From Halomonas daqiaonensis (GTDB lineage Bacteria; Pseudomonadota; Gammaproteobacteria; Pseudomonadales; Halomonadaceae): a stretch of DNA of 64,000 nucleotides. Location of the stretch: assembly GCF_900109725.1 (NCBI RefSeq), contig NZ_FOBC01000015.1:1-64000 (forward strand), read 5' to 3'. Below are positions 46,054 to 54,178 of this stretch, piece by piece. Below the pieces are notes generated by a model, which ran no database searches, had not been told where the DNA came from, and saw only the letters and a list, made by a program, of their open reading frames with translations. The position numbers were made by a program, and so were the translations under genes. The stretch's first letter is position 1. Each line of letters opens with the position of its first letter.

Positions 46054-46499
46054 GTCTTGACCGCCTGCTCGAGGAACAGCAGTCACGGCTCGGGGCACTG
46101 ACCCGGCTGCTCGAGAATGAACAGGAGCAGCTACTGGGTGGCACGATCAATGGCGCTCATCTCGAGGAGATCGCACAGGAAAAGTCCCGCCTGCTACTCA
46201 GCCTCGAAGAAACCGAGTCGCGTCGTGCTCGGGTACAGAGCAGGCTGGGATATGCCACCGGCGGTGATGGTGCGCGCCAGGCGGCCGACGATGCGGGCTG
46301 TCTCGAGCAGTGGCAGGCCACCCTCGAGATGGCGGCACACACCGCCCGCCTGAATGACCGCAACGGTCGCCTGGTAAGCCTGCGCATGTCACACAATCAG
46401 CAGATGCTCAACTACATTCACCACATTGCCGAGAAGTCCGTGTATGCGCCTGACGGCCGCACGACATCAGGACAGAGGCGATTGAGCACGTCCGCCTGA
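46050..46499 (+). CDS. flgN: Export chaperone FlgN for FlgK and FlgL
   Basis: 149 residues, helical, with the FlgN features LLEEQQSRLGALTRLLENEQ near the start and LNDRNGRLVSLRMSHNQQML near residue 110. Overlaps flgM by four bases. Confidence 0.9.
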   Translation: MSLDRLLEEQQSRLGALTRLLENEQEQLLGGTINGAHLEEIAQEKSRLLLSLEETESRRARVQSRLGYATGGDGARQAADDAGCLEQWQATLEMAAHTARLNDRNGRLVSLRMSHNQQMLNYIHHIAEKSVYAPDGRTTSGQRRLSTSA

Positions 46500-46598
46500 A
46501 CGCGCGACGACAACTGATCGACCCCCACCTGGGTGACCCTGCCTGTATTCCTGGATTAATGGGATAACTCTCGCTACTTACGCCTCAGCTCTGTGACC

Positions 46599-48359
46599 TC
46601 AGGACTCAGAGAGCACCTGCCGACCGGGAAGGTCTTCCAACCACGTTGCCAGTTCGCTGGCTGCCATCGGCGTGCCGAGCAGATTGCCCTGGACCTGATC
46701 GAGCCCCTTTTCCCGCGCTGCCGTGAGCTGTTCGACTGTTTCCACCCCTACCACGATGCTTTCCAGTTGCAGCGCTTTCAGGCATTGCGACAACGCGCTG
46801 AACGCCTGGCGGGCAAACGGACTGCTATCCGTCAGGCCATGCACCATCTCACGGCCGATCTTTCCCTGAGAGACCGGAAGCACCGCCAGACGAATCAGGT
46901 CCACGGGGGCACTGCCCAGGTTATCGACAACCAGACGAACCCCCATTCTGGAAAGACGACGCAACAGCAAGCTGTGGACGTCTGCCTGCTTGGAGAGCAC
47001 CTGCCCATCGATCTCCAGGCTCAACCAGCTCAGTTCGCCAGACATCTGACGCAGGAAGCGATCGAGTGGACGGTCATCGAAGACCGTCTGCTCCAGCAGG
47101 CTTGCATCGAGATTGACCGATATCCTGAGGCCTGCCAGGGGCGCCTCCGCTGACTGCCAGCGCTGGTGCTGAGCCATCACCTGCTCGATGACCCAGCGAT
47201 CGAGCCTGACCATCTGCGCCATTTCGGCCACCATCGGCAGGAAAGCGTCAGGCTGCAACACCCCCTGCTTCGGGTGTCGCCAGCGCACAAGGGCTTCGAC
47301 ACCGACACAGCAGCCGCTTTCCAGGTCAACCTGCGGCTGGTAGACCACATCGAAATGACGGTCGGGACTCAGCAGCGCTTCCTGCAGGCTGTGTCGAAGG
47401 GCCATACGCTTCGAGAGCATCCGCTTGAGCTCCCTGTCGAAGAACGTATGGCTTGCAGGACGCGCCTGGCCCAGCGCATGGTCAGCGTTGCCCATCAACT
47501 CCTCGGGGGTGTTGCCATCGTCCGGGTGCATGGCAATGCCGATGGACAGGGTAAGCAGTAGTGGCGGGCGTCCCAACTGGAACGGCGCCTCCATGGCTTC
47601 AAGACAGCGAAGTGCGGCCGCTTGCAGATTCTCGGGGGTAACCGGGTGCTCTATCAGCACGCCCCAGCGATCGTCACCGAGATAGGTGATGCTGTCCTCG
47701 CCACGCAGGGTACCCGTCAGCCGACGGCTTATCTGCGGCAACAGCGTCTGCATCACCGCCTCACCATAGGCCTGCCGGATATCATCGGCACGATCCAGTC
47801 GAATCAACAGCGTGGCCAGGCGCTGATCGTGTCGATCGGCTCGTTCAATGGCGTGATGCAGCCGGTCCTCGAAAACCCACTGGCTCGCGAGGCCCGTCTG
47901 TGGATCCGCGAACGGCGGAAATTCTCCGGACTGGCCCGCCCTGAGCTCCACGAAGGCCAGCATCCTGGCGACTCCCGCTGGAGCGGGCTCAGGGGTCATA
48001 TCGGACATCAACACCATCCTGGACGACTCGATCCCCTCACTGGCCAGCCAGATGCGCTGCCACTGCTGGGTGGCCAGCTCAGAATTGCTTTCATAGGGAA
48101 CCGGCAGCCATGACACCATGCGCATGATATCGGTCAACGGCTTGCCAACCAGATCCCCCTCTTTCATGCCGAGCAATGCGAAAAAACCCGGGTTAGCCCA
48201 GAGCACTCTGCCTTGTACATCGAGCACCACCATGGCCATCGGGGTATGCTCTACCACGAGCCGAGACAGCAAGGCAGGATGGTGCTCGAGGGTCGAGGCA
48301 TCCGTCTCGGCCTTCCCGGAAGGTGATCGTGGCGGTGATCCAGCACCATCATCAGACAT
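46599..48359 (-). CDS. PAS-GGDEF-EAL protein with degenerate active sites
   Basis: 586 residues, no membrane segment. PAS (about 25-100, VLDVQGRVLWANPGFFALLG), GGDEF (about 170-310) and EAL (about 330-580). The GGDEF motif reads LGDDRW, so no cyclase activity is expected. In the EAL domain EALVRW and the last QG are kept, but DDFG is DNLG, the KID motif reads KIG, and AEGVE reads VVGVE. Loss of these metal and general-base positions suggests a c-di-GMP binding or protein-binding role rather than hydrolysis, as in YdiV- or FimX-like proteins. A sigma-28 promoter lies 164-190 bases upstream. GGGAG lies seven bases before the ATG. Confidence 0.88.
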   Translation of the reverse strand: MSDDGAGSPPRSPSGKAETDASTLEHHPALLSRLVVEHTPMAMVVLDVQGRVLWANPGFFALLGMKEGDLVGKPLTDIMRMVSWLPVPYESNSELATQQWQRIWLASEGIESSRMVLMSDMTPEPAPAGVARMLAFVELRAGQSGEFPPFADPQTGLASQWVFEDRLHHAIERADRHDQRLATLLIRLDRADDIRQAYGEAVMQTLLPQISRRLTGTLRGEDSITYLGDDRWGVLIEHPVTPENLQAAALRCLEAMEAPFQLGRPPLLLTLSIGIAMHPDDGNTPEELMGNADHALGQARPASHTFFDRELKRMLSKRMALRHSLQEALLSPDRHFDVVYQPQVDLESGCCVGVEALVRWRHPKQGVLQPDAFLPMVAEMAQMVRLDRWVIEQVMAQHQRWQSAEAPLAGLRISVNLDASLLEQTVFDDRPLDRFLRQMSGELSWLSLEIDGQVLSKQADVHSLLLRRLSRMGVRLVVDNLGSAPVDLIRLAVLPVSQGKIGREMVHGLTDSSPFARQAFSALSQCLKALQLESIVVGVETVEQLTAAREKGLDQVQGNLLGTPMAASELATWLEDLPGRQVLSES

Positions 48360-48522
48360 GGATAACTCCCGGGAAGGTCAAAGGCCGCAATGCATCATAG
48401 ACTATAGAATATTCAGACGATCTTCAGGATATACACAACCCGATGTCGCATTCCCTTGGTCAGGGGCAGGGCCCGAGATCATTTCCGAGCAGAGCACCAC
48501 CCGGCCCGGCCCGACACCCAAG

Positions 48523-48549
48523 TTATCGACCGCTGGGCGCCAGACTTGA
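48523..48549 (-). promoter_or_regulatory. Sigma-28 promoter of the degenerate EAL gene
   Basis: TCAAGTCT (48549-48542), 11 bases, GTCGATAA (48530-48523): seven of eight in the -10 half and five of eight in the -35 half. Back to back with the promoter of the divergent gene. Confidence 0.75.
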
Positions 48550-48570
48550 GGCGCCGGGTAACACCATCTC

Positions 48571-48597
48571 TCAAGATAGCCGGAGAACGGCCGATAG
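48571..48597 (+). promoter_or_regulatory. Sigma-28 promoter of the second PilZ/HD-GYP-like gene
   Basis: TCAAGATA (48571-48578), 11 bases, GCCGATAG (48590-48597). It lies 36 bases before the start codon. Confidence 0.8.
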
Positions 48598-48632
48598 CTG
48601 ATTCAGGAGAAACCGGCTAGCAAGAGGGCAGG

Positions 48633-50318
48633 ATGTCGCAGCAAGAGGATGGCTATACCCGCGTGGAGAGTCCCACCGAGATCGAAGCGATGCTGGAGGC
48701 CATGATCGAACCCGGCGGGGCATCGCTGCAGATCAGCAACCCAGGCAGCAAGCCACTCCCGGTTCTGGTCATGGAGCAGCACCCTGGTGAAGCCCTGGTG
48801 CTGGACATCAGTGCCATTCGTGAGATTGCCAGCGAGCTGAAACGTGGCCAAGAGTTCCAGCTCCTGGGCCAGGCCCAGGGCAAGATGCTGCGAACCCCCA
48901 GCCTGACAATGAACGAATGCCATGAGGTGGATGGGCGCCTGGTGTGCACCTGCCAATTCCCCGACAGCCTCGATGTGCTGCAGCGCCGTGAATCCTTCCG
49001 TGCCCGGCTCCGCCTGGGCATGGAAGTCGGTGCCATCCTTCGCGGCGAGGAAGGTGGATCGGTACAGGGAGATCTCAAGGACCTCTCACTGGAGGGCTGC
49101 CAGCTGGAACTAGCACTCTCTGCCGGTGCCTTGCTGGCTGACAACAACAGCCAGCCCATGGAGGTGGAGCTATGCTTCCCCAATGACACCCGATTCGCTA
49201 TTCGCGCCTCACCACGGCACCAGAAGATGGATACCGAGCGTCAGGCCATGCTGGCCGGTTTCAGTTTCGACCACAAGACAGGCGAGGAAGAACGACAACT
49301 GTGGTTCTTCGTGCGTGAGATCGAACGTGAGTCAGCCCGCTATGCCGAGGGCAGCGAGGCGTCACGCCTGCCGTCACTGCTTTTCCAGACAAGTACCTCC
49401 ACACCGCCTGCGGTGGGACGACGCAATACCCAGGAATATCCCACGCCCATGGCCAGGCGGTTGGCACGCATCGCCGGCTATCTGGATGCTCAGCTGCTCG
49501 AGCTACAGCAAGGCGGGGAAGTGGACTCGGTGCAGTTGTCGCGACATGCCGACCGCCTCTTGCTGCTTCATGACGAGGACCGAGACGGCCTGCTCTTCGC
49601 AACACGCTGCCTCCAGCACGAACCGCGACTCATCCGCCACAGCCTTGGAGTAAGTGTCAGCCTGCTGGACCTGGCCGGCCTGTCAGCCATTCCCCGCAAG
49701 CTGTGCAAGGCCATGGTGGCCAGTGCCATGGTGCATGATCTGGGCAAGGCACTGCTGCCCATCGAGCTCTCCAGGGCGTCCCATCTCGATGATAACCAGC
49801 GCCAGCAGATGCAGGGTCATGTGGACGAATTGATGCGCCGCATGGGGCGCTGCCACTGGCTCTCTGCCAATATCCTCGAGTCGGTGGCACACAACATCAA
49901 TGAACGCCTGGACGGTAGCGGCTATCCCCGCGGCCTGGCCGCCGACGACTTGCACGAACTGGCACGAGCCGGTGCGGTGGTGGACGTGGTCGATGCCATG
50001 CGGCGTGACCGGCCGGATCGCCCCGCCTGGCGAGTCGACGCCATCTACCGCCATCTCCTGAACCACCCTGAGCAATTCGACCAGCGTTGGGTCAAGCGCT
50101 ACATCAAGCATTTCGGCCTCTATCCGATTGGCTGCCTGGTTCGCTTCGATAGCGGTCAACTGGCATGGATCCAGGCACTCGATACACAAAGCCGACCCAG
50201 CCAGGTCCAACTGACCGACTCCCCCGAACCTCCCGGTGAGGGACTGGGCGACATGCGTCAAGGAACTGCCATTCAAAGGCTCGGCAATATTCAGGAAGAA
50301 GTCCCCGTTTCAACCTAA
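48633..50318 (+). CDS. PilZ-domain protein with altered HD-GYP domain
   Basis: 561 residues. An N-terminal YcgR-like domain (about 15-115), a PilZ domain (about 118-235) with RESFR (RxxxR) and DLSLEGC (DxSxxG) so c-di-GMP binding is likely, and a C-terminal HD-GYP-like domain (about 300-520). Kept: IRHSLG, the HD pair in MVHDLGK, GHVDEL, and ERLDGSGYP. Changed: the HHE triad reads INE. So the metal site may be only partly formed. Paralogue of the gene at 10423, which has also lost the HD pair. GAGGG precedes the ATG. Its stop codon overlaps the fliS promoter. Likely a flagellar c-di-GMP effector. Confidence 0.82.
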   Translation: MSQQEDGYTRVESPTEIEAMLEAMIEPGGASLQISNPGSKPLPVLVMEQHPGEALVLDISAIREIASELKRGQEFQLLGQAQGKMLRTPSLTMNECHEVDGRLVCTCQFPDSLDVLQRRESFRARLRLGMEVGAILRGEEGGSVQGDLKDLSLEGCQLELALSAGALLADNNSQPMEVELCFPNDTRFAIRASPRHQKMDTERQAMLAGFSFDHKTGEEERQLWFFVREIERESARYAEGSEASRLPSLLFQTSTSTPPAVGRRNTQEYPTPMARRLARIAGYLDAQLLELQQGGEVDSVQLSRHADRLLLLHDEDRDGLLFATRCLQHEPRLIRHSLGVSVSLLDLAGLSAIPRKLCKAMVASAMVHDLGKALLPIELSRASHLDDNQRQQMQGHVDELMRRMGRCHWLSANILESVAHNINERLDGSGYPRGLAADDLHELARAGAVVDVVDAMRRDRPDRPAWRVDAIYRHLLNHPEQFDQRWVKRYIKHFGLYPIGCLVRFDSGQLAWIQALDTQSRPSQVQLTDSPEPPGEGLGDMRQGTAIQRLGNIQEEVPVST

Positions 50319-50342
50319 AGTCGCCGCCACACTTGCCGATAA
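50316..50342 (+). promoter_or_regulatory. Sigma-28 promoter of fliST
   Basis: TAAAGTCG (50316-50323), 11 bases, GCCGATAA (50335-50342): a perfect -10 half. The first three bases of the -35 box are the stop codon of the upstream gene. Confidence 0.9.
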
Positions 50343-50473
50343 TTGGAAATAACACATCTGACGGGGGCTGTTCGTTGTTACATCCGTCCCGATCCTTGTC
50401 AGACTATGCGTTGTGACGGTACTTCAGACATTGGCATCAGGACGATGCCGCACCAGACAGGAGTAAGATAGCC

Positions 50474-50893
50474 ATGAGTGCCATGCGAGGAGCGGCTGCC
50501 TACGGCCGCGGCGCCAGTGCCTATGCCAAGGTCGGAGTAGAGAGCGGCGTGATGTCTGCCAGCCCGCACCAGTTGATCGTGATGCTCTTCGATGGCGCGC
50601 TGGCCGCCATACGCACCGCACGCATCCATCTCCAGGATGGCAACTCGGCCGAGAAGGGCAAGACGATCTCCAAGGCTCTGGATATCGTCAATAACGGCCT
50701 GTTGGCCGCCCTGGATGGGGAACGTGGTGGCGAGATCGCCGAGCGCCTCGCCTCGCTCTATGAGTATGTGACGCGCCTGCTGCTGGCGGCCAACCTGCAT
50801 AACGATGTCGAAAGCCTCGATCAGGCAGAGACACTGCTGAACGACATCGCCTCGGCGTGGCGAGACATCGGCGACCAGGTGGCAAGGGGCTGA
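50474..50893 (+). CDS. fliS: Flagellin export chaperone FliS
   Basis: 139 residues with the family features VESGVMSASPHQLIVMLFDG and ISKALDIVNNGLLAALDGE. It binds the C-terminus of flagellin in the cytosol and delivers it to the export gate. A 131-base leader separates it from its sigma-28 promoter. Confidence 0.96.
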   Translation: MSAMRGAAAYGRGASAYAKVGVESGVMSASPHQLIVMLFDGALAAIRTARIHLQDGNSAEKGKTISKALDIVNNGLLAALDGERGGEIAERLASLYEYVTRLLLAANLHNDVESLDQAETLLNDIASAWRDIGDQVARG

Positions 50894-50895
50894 TC

Positions 50896-51294
50896 ATGGG
50901 ACATGGCGGAGAGCCGAGCAGCCAGCAGGCACTGGTCGAAGGGTATCAGGCACTGCTGTCACGCACACGCACCATGCTGGCCTCGGCGCATGATGCCGAT
51001 TGGTCGGCACTGGTTGACCAGGAAGGCGAGTATGTCATGCAGGTGGAACGCCTGGCACGACTGGATGCCGAGCTCCACCTGGATGCCGATCACCAACTCC
51101 ACAAGGCGCAGCTGCTGGAGCAGATCCTGGAAAATGACCTCGAGATACGCGAACGCTTGATCGAGCGACGTGACGAACTCGGCAAGCTGATCGGCACGAC
51201 CCAGCGCCAACGGAGTGTTAGACGCGCCTATGGCGCCGGAGAGAAAGCATCAACGTCGCCTATTGATATGCGGCTTACCAAGAGATCCCCGTGA
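50896..51294 (+). CDS. fliT: FliT-like flagellar chaperone
   Basis: 132 residues, helical, two bases after fliS. Size, place and helical pattern (LVEGYQALLSRTRTMLASAH; QLLEQILENDLEIRERL) fit FliT, the FliD chaperone that in enteric bacteria also inhibits FlhDC. Sequence conservation in the family is low, so the call leans on context. Confidence 0.75.
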   Translation: MGHGGEPSSQQALVEGYQALLSRTRTMLASAHDADWSALVDQEGEYVMQVERLARLDAELHLDADHQLHKAQLLEQILENDLEIRERLIERRDELGKLIGTTQRQRSVRRAYGAGEKASTSPIDMRLTKRSP

Positions 51295-52502
51295 GTGGCA
51301 TAACTCCCCTACTGGATACTCTGCTACACCAGGTGTTGGGCAAACGGGTCGACACCCCGCCCGCCCGAGACCTGAACCAGCCCGTCAAGCCAACCTCTCC
51401 GGCAGATGCGCCAAAAGCCCTGCACAGTGACTCGCGGCTCGACGCCCGGACCAACCCGTCTCCTTTGCCGGAGCTCGGGCGAGCTTCACGGGAGCTTCCG
51501 GATACCGCATCAAGGCCCGCACAACCGTCGGGCCACCCCTCCACCTCGGCCCAGACCCACTTCAGTAACTCGGCACGAACCATCGCCGACCTGCTCGTCC
51601 GCTTTCCCGCACCACCCTCCATCGTGACGACCCCGACGCCGCTGATGGCGTCGGGGCAAACACCGGACCCAGCCATGGTGGCGACCCGCCTGGAGGACAG
51701 TATCCGCCATAGCGGGCTCTTCTATGAGTCGCACCTGGCTCGCTGGTACAAGGGAGAACTCCCGCGCCATCAGCTCGAGCGGGAACCTCAGATGTGGCGC
51801 ACCCTGACTTTGACGCCTTCGGGCACAAGCCAGGGGGCAATACCCTCGGGGAGTCTCGCCGGCGCCCGTGACACGCCCTTCCTGCCAGCACCGCCATTTA
51901 CCCAGGGTGGCCGCGCCGCCGCCCCCTCACAGATGACCAACCTCCAGGCCACACCCTCGACGGCGTCAGCCACAGCCTCCGCTCAAGCCGCCTCTCCCGC
52001 TGTTCCGCAGGCTTCCCCAGACAACCCCAGCGCTGCCATCACCCGCGACCCCCTTCCCGAGGCTACCCAGCGTCATCAGGCAAGCCACCCTGTCCAGGAG
52101 AGCCTGCAGGGAATCGTCCGCCATCAGCTCGAGATGCTGGTGACACCGGCACTGCGCTGGGAAGGTGATGTGTGGAGTGGCTTGTTCATGGCCCTGATGA
52201 TCCAGCTGCCGCCCGGACACCAGGACCGTTCTGGTGCCGAGGATGCCGACCAGCAGCAGAGCAACGCCGAACAACAAGGCTGGCGCTCAGAGATCGATCT
52301 GGACGTTGCCGGCCTGGGACGCTTGAAGGCCTCGCTATGGATGAACGCCAATAGCGTGGAAATCGACCTACGCGTTGCACATGACCCGTCTCGTCAAGAA
52401 CTCGAGAAAGGCCTCGACAGCCTGAGGTCTCGACTGGCCGGACACGGCTTCGAGGAGATCAAGGTCGACCTGAACCGGCTTGACGAGGAACAGACGTCAT
52501 GA
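51291..52502 (+). CDS. Second FliK-like hook-length control protein
   Basis: 403 residues from a GTG that overlaps the fliT stop (GTGA). Pro/Ser/Thr/Ala-rich for the first 275 residues, then a FliK-type C-terminal domain (about 280-400) with VTPALRWEGDVWSGLFMALM, WRSEIDLDVAGLGRLKASLW and LRSRLAGHGFEEIKVDL. It lacks the LHPxxLG motif of the fliK at 28259. It is followed by a FlhB C-domain-like gene overlapping by four bases; FliK-FlhB C-domain pairs of this sort are known, but their role is poorly defined. Confidence 0.78.
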   Translation: MSGITPLLDTLLHQVLGKRVDTPPARDLNQPVKPTSPADAPKALHSDSRLDARTNPSPLPELGRASRELPDTASRPAQPSGHPSTSAQTHFSNSARTIADLLVRFPAPPSIVTTPTPLMASGQTPDPAMVATRLEDSIRHSGLFYESHLARWYKGELPRHQLEREPQMWRTLTLTPSGTSQGAIPSGSLAGARDTPFLPAPPFTQGGRAAAPSQMTNLQATPSTASATASAQAASPAVPQASPDNPSAAITRDPLPEATQRHQASHPVQESLQGIVRHQLEMLVTPALRWEGDVWSGLFMALMIQLPPGHQDRSGAEDADQQQSNAEQQGWRSEIDLDVAGLGRLKASLWMNANSVEIDLRVAHDPSRQELEKGLDSLRSRLAGHGFEEIKVDLNRLDEEQTS

Positions 52503-52792
52503 CGAGCAAGGACCAGGAGGAGCGACGTCAGGCCGTTGCCCTGGCCTATCACGACAGTGATGGCGCACCGCGGGTCGTCGCGCAAGGCTATGGCGAGCTC
52601 GCCGAACGCATCATCTCGGAAGCCAGGCGCCAGGGGATTCACGTCCATGATGCACCAGAGCTGGTCGGCTTGCTGATGCAGCTGGACCTCGACGAGGCGA
52701 TTCCGCCACGACTCTATCAGGTCATTGCGGAGCTGCTGGTCTGGGTATACGAGCTCGCTCCAGAAGCCTCCTCGGACAAGACACGTACGTGA
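52499..52792 (+). CDS. FlhB C-terminal-domain-like protein (FlhX/YlqH type)
   Basis: 97 residues, soluble. It matches the cytoplasmic C-terminal domain of FlhB (QAVALAYHDSDGAPRVVAQG, IISEARRQGIHVHDAPELVG, LLMQLDLDEAIPPRLYQVIA), but lacks the membrane part and the self-cleaving NPTH motif. Such free domains can replace or bind the cleaved FlhB-CC fragment in some bacteria. End of the fliST-containing operon. Confidence 0.85.
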   Translation: MTSKDQEERRQAVALAYHDSDGAPRVVAQGYGELAERIISEARRQGIHVHDAPELVGLLMQLDLDEAIPPRLYQVIAELLVWVYELAPEASSDKTRT

Positions 52793-53097
52793 AAGACTAT
52801 CCGACAGTTAATATTTTGCCTTTTAATGTAAATATATGTAACTTCCTAAATTTAATTTAACTTCCCGGCTACAGCTCCACTAGCATGATTTTTCTCACCT
52901 TTTCTCATCAGGATTTCCACTGACCCTTGTCCGGTTGGACAGGGTACCCCTTGAGGCCGATTGCATCTATTGCTCAACCACTGACAATGGGTTCAATCGA
53001 GTAGTGCTCGACTCGACAGCGGAAAGCGAGCACAGGCAACGATAAACCTCTCATGGCGAAGGCCATGCCAAAAGGCTTGCCAGCCGAGCGGGGAACC
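52793..53097 (+). promoter_or_regulatory. Promoter and leader region of flhDC
   Basis: About 305 bases without a gene. The first 70 are markedly AT-rich against the high-GC surroundings. A TTGCCT (near 52815) is 17 bases before TAACTT, a weak sigma-70 candidate. The leader holds a hairpin with CCCTTGTCC and GGACAGGG arms (52924-52944), next to a GGGTACCC palindrome. No clear CRP site (TGTGA-N6-TCACA) was found. Confidence 0.45.
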
Positions 53098-53424
53098 ATG
53101 AAAACCAATAGCTTGATCGACGAGATCCACGAGATGAATCTCGCCTACCTCCTGCTTGCCCAGCGACTGATCAGCGAGGATCGATCCACGGCAATGTTTC
53201 GTCTCAAGATCGACGAGGAGATGGCGGATCTTATCCAGGAGCTCAATGCTCGCCAGTTGACCCGCCTGTCACGCGTCAATCAGCTGCTCTGCCACTTCGG
53301 GCACGACAGCGCTGAACAGTTACGCCAGTTGACCCAGAACCCCCGGGAACAGGGCCTCACACAGTTTCATGCCTCCCTGCTGATGGCATCTCGTCCGGCG
53401 GCCTCATCCGCTGCGGAGGGATAG
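53098..53424 (+). CDS. flhD: Flagellar master regulator subunit FlhD
   Basis: 108 residues from the ATG at 53098 (GGGGAA about six bases upstream). SLIDEIHEMNLAYLLLAQRL and MFRLKIDEEMADLIQEL are diagnostic. With FlhC it forms the activator of class 2 flagellar genes. Confidence 0.95.
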   Translation: MKTNSLIDEIHEMNLAYLLLAQRLISEDRSTAMFRLKIDEEMADLIQELNARQLTRLSRVNQLLCHFGHDSAEQLRQLTQNPREQGLTQFHASLLMASRPAASSAAEG

Positions 53425-53426
53425 GC

Positions 53427-54002
53427 ATGTCCAACAAGAGCCTGCTACTGGAAATGCAACAGGTGCACCTGGCCATCGATCTGATCGAGCTCGGTGCGCG
53501 TCTGCAGGTCCTGGAAACAGAAACCGACCTGAGCCGGGCCCGCCTCATTCGACTGTTCAAGGAAGTGCGCGGCATGTCGCCTCCCAAAGGGATGCTGCCC
53601 TTCTCCACGGACTGGTTCATCACCTGGATGCCGAACATCCACTCATCGCTCTTCTACAACACTTTTCTGCGCCTGCAGGAAGATCAGGGTTGCGAGCGAA
53701 TGGAGGCCTTCATCAAGGCCTATCGGCTATATGCGGAACAGGTGGAGACCGACGGCACCGATGCCGTACTGGGCCTGACCCGCGCCTGGACACTGGTACG
53801 CTTCTTCGAGAGCGATCTGCTGCAGCTCTCGGCCTGCACCCGTTGTGCCGGCCACTTCGTGGCGCATGCCCACAGCCCGACCCGAGACTATGTCTGTGGC
53901 ATCTGCCAGCCTCCCTCTCGTGCTGGCAAGACCCGCAAGCGTCAGCAAACTATGGTCGAAAGCGTTCACGCCGAAGCGCCATCGAAGCACCACCTGGCCT
54001 GA
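53427..54002 (+). CDS. flhC: Flagellar master regulator subunit FlhC
   Basis: 191 residues, the normal length. Four cysteines (CTRCAGHF and CGIC, about residues 137-160) form the zinc site. SRARLIRLFKEVRGMSPPKG is the conserved DNA-binding part. Two bases after flhD. Confidence 0.96.
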   Translation: MSNKSLLLEMQQVHLAIDLIELGARLQVLETETDLSRARLIRLFKEVRGMSPPKGMLPFSTDWFITWMPNIHSSLFYNTFLRLQEDQGCERMEAFIKAYRLYAEQVETDGTDAVLGLTRAWTLVRFFESDLLQLSACTRCAGHFVAHAHSPTRDYVCGICQPPSRAGKTRKRQQTMVESVHAEAPSKHHLA

Positions 54003-54023
54003 ACCGCCTCTGGCTTGAGCCAT

Positions 54024-54079
54024 TGTCAGGCCTGGATCACCTTCACGCCTGACACCGCGGGGACAGAGTTTCCCCGCGG
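54024..54079 (+). terminator. Tandem hairpins after flhC
   Basis: Two stems directly in a row: TGTCAGGC with GCCTGACA (54024-54031, 54047-54054) and CCGCGGGGA with TCCCCGCGG (54055-54063, 54071-54079). No U tract follows, but they separate flhDC from motAB, which has its own promoter. Confidence 0.6.
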
Positions 54080-54107
54080 CCACGCACCACAAGTTTTCCC
54101 ACCTCCC

Positions 54108-54134
54108 TCAAGTCTCGCCCGAGACAGCCGATAT
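54108..54134 (+). promoter_or_regulatory. Sigma-28 promoter of motAB-cheAW
   Basis: TCAAGTCT (54108-54115), 11 bases, GCCGATAT (54127-54134). It lies 45 bases before motA, as in the enteric mocha operon. Confidence 0.85.
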
Positions 54135-54178
54135 CCGATGCAGGACATCATTCATCGCCTTGCTAGGGGATACCGGCC

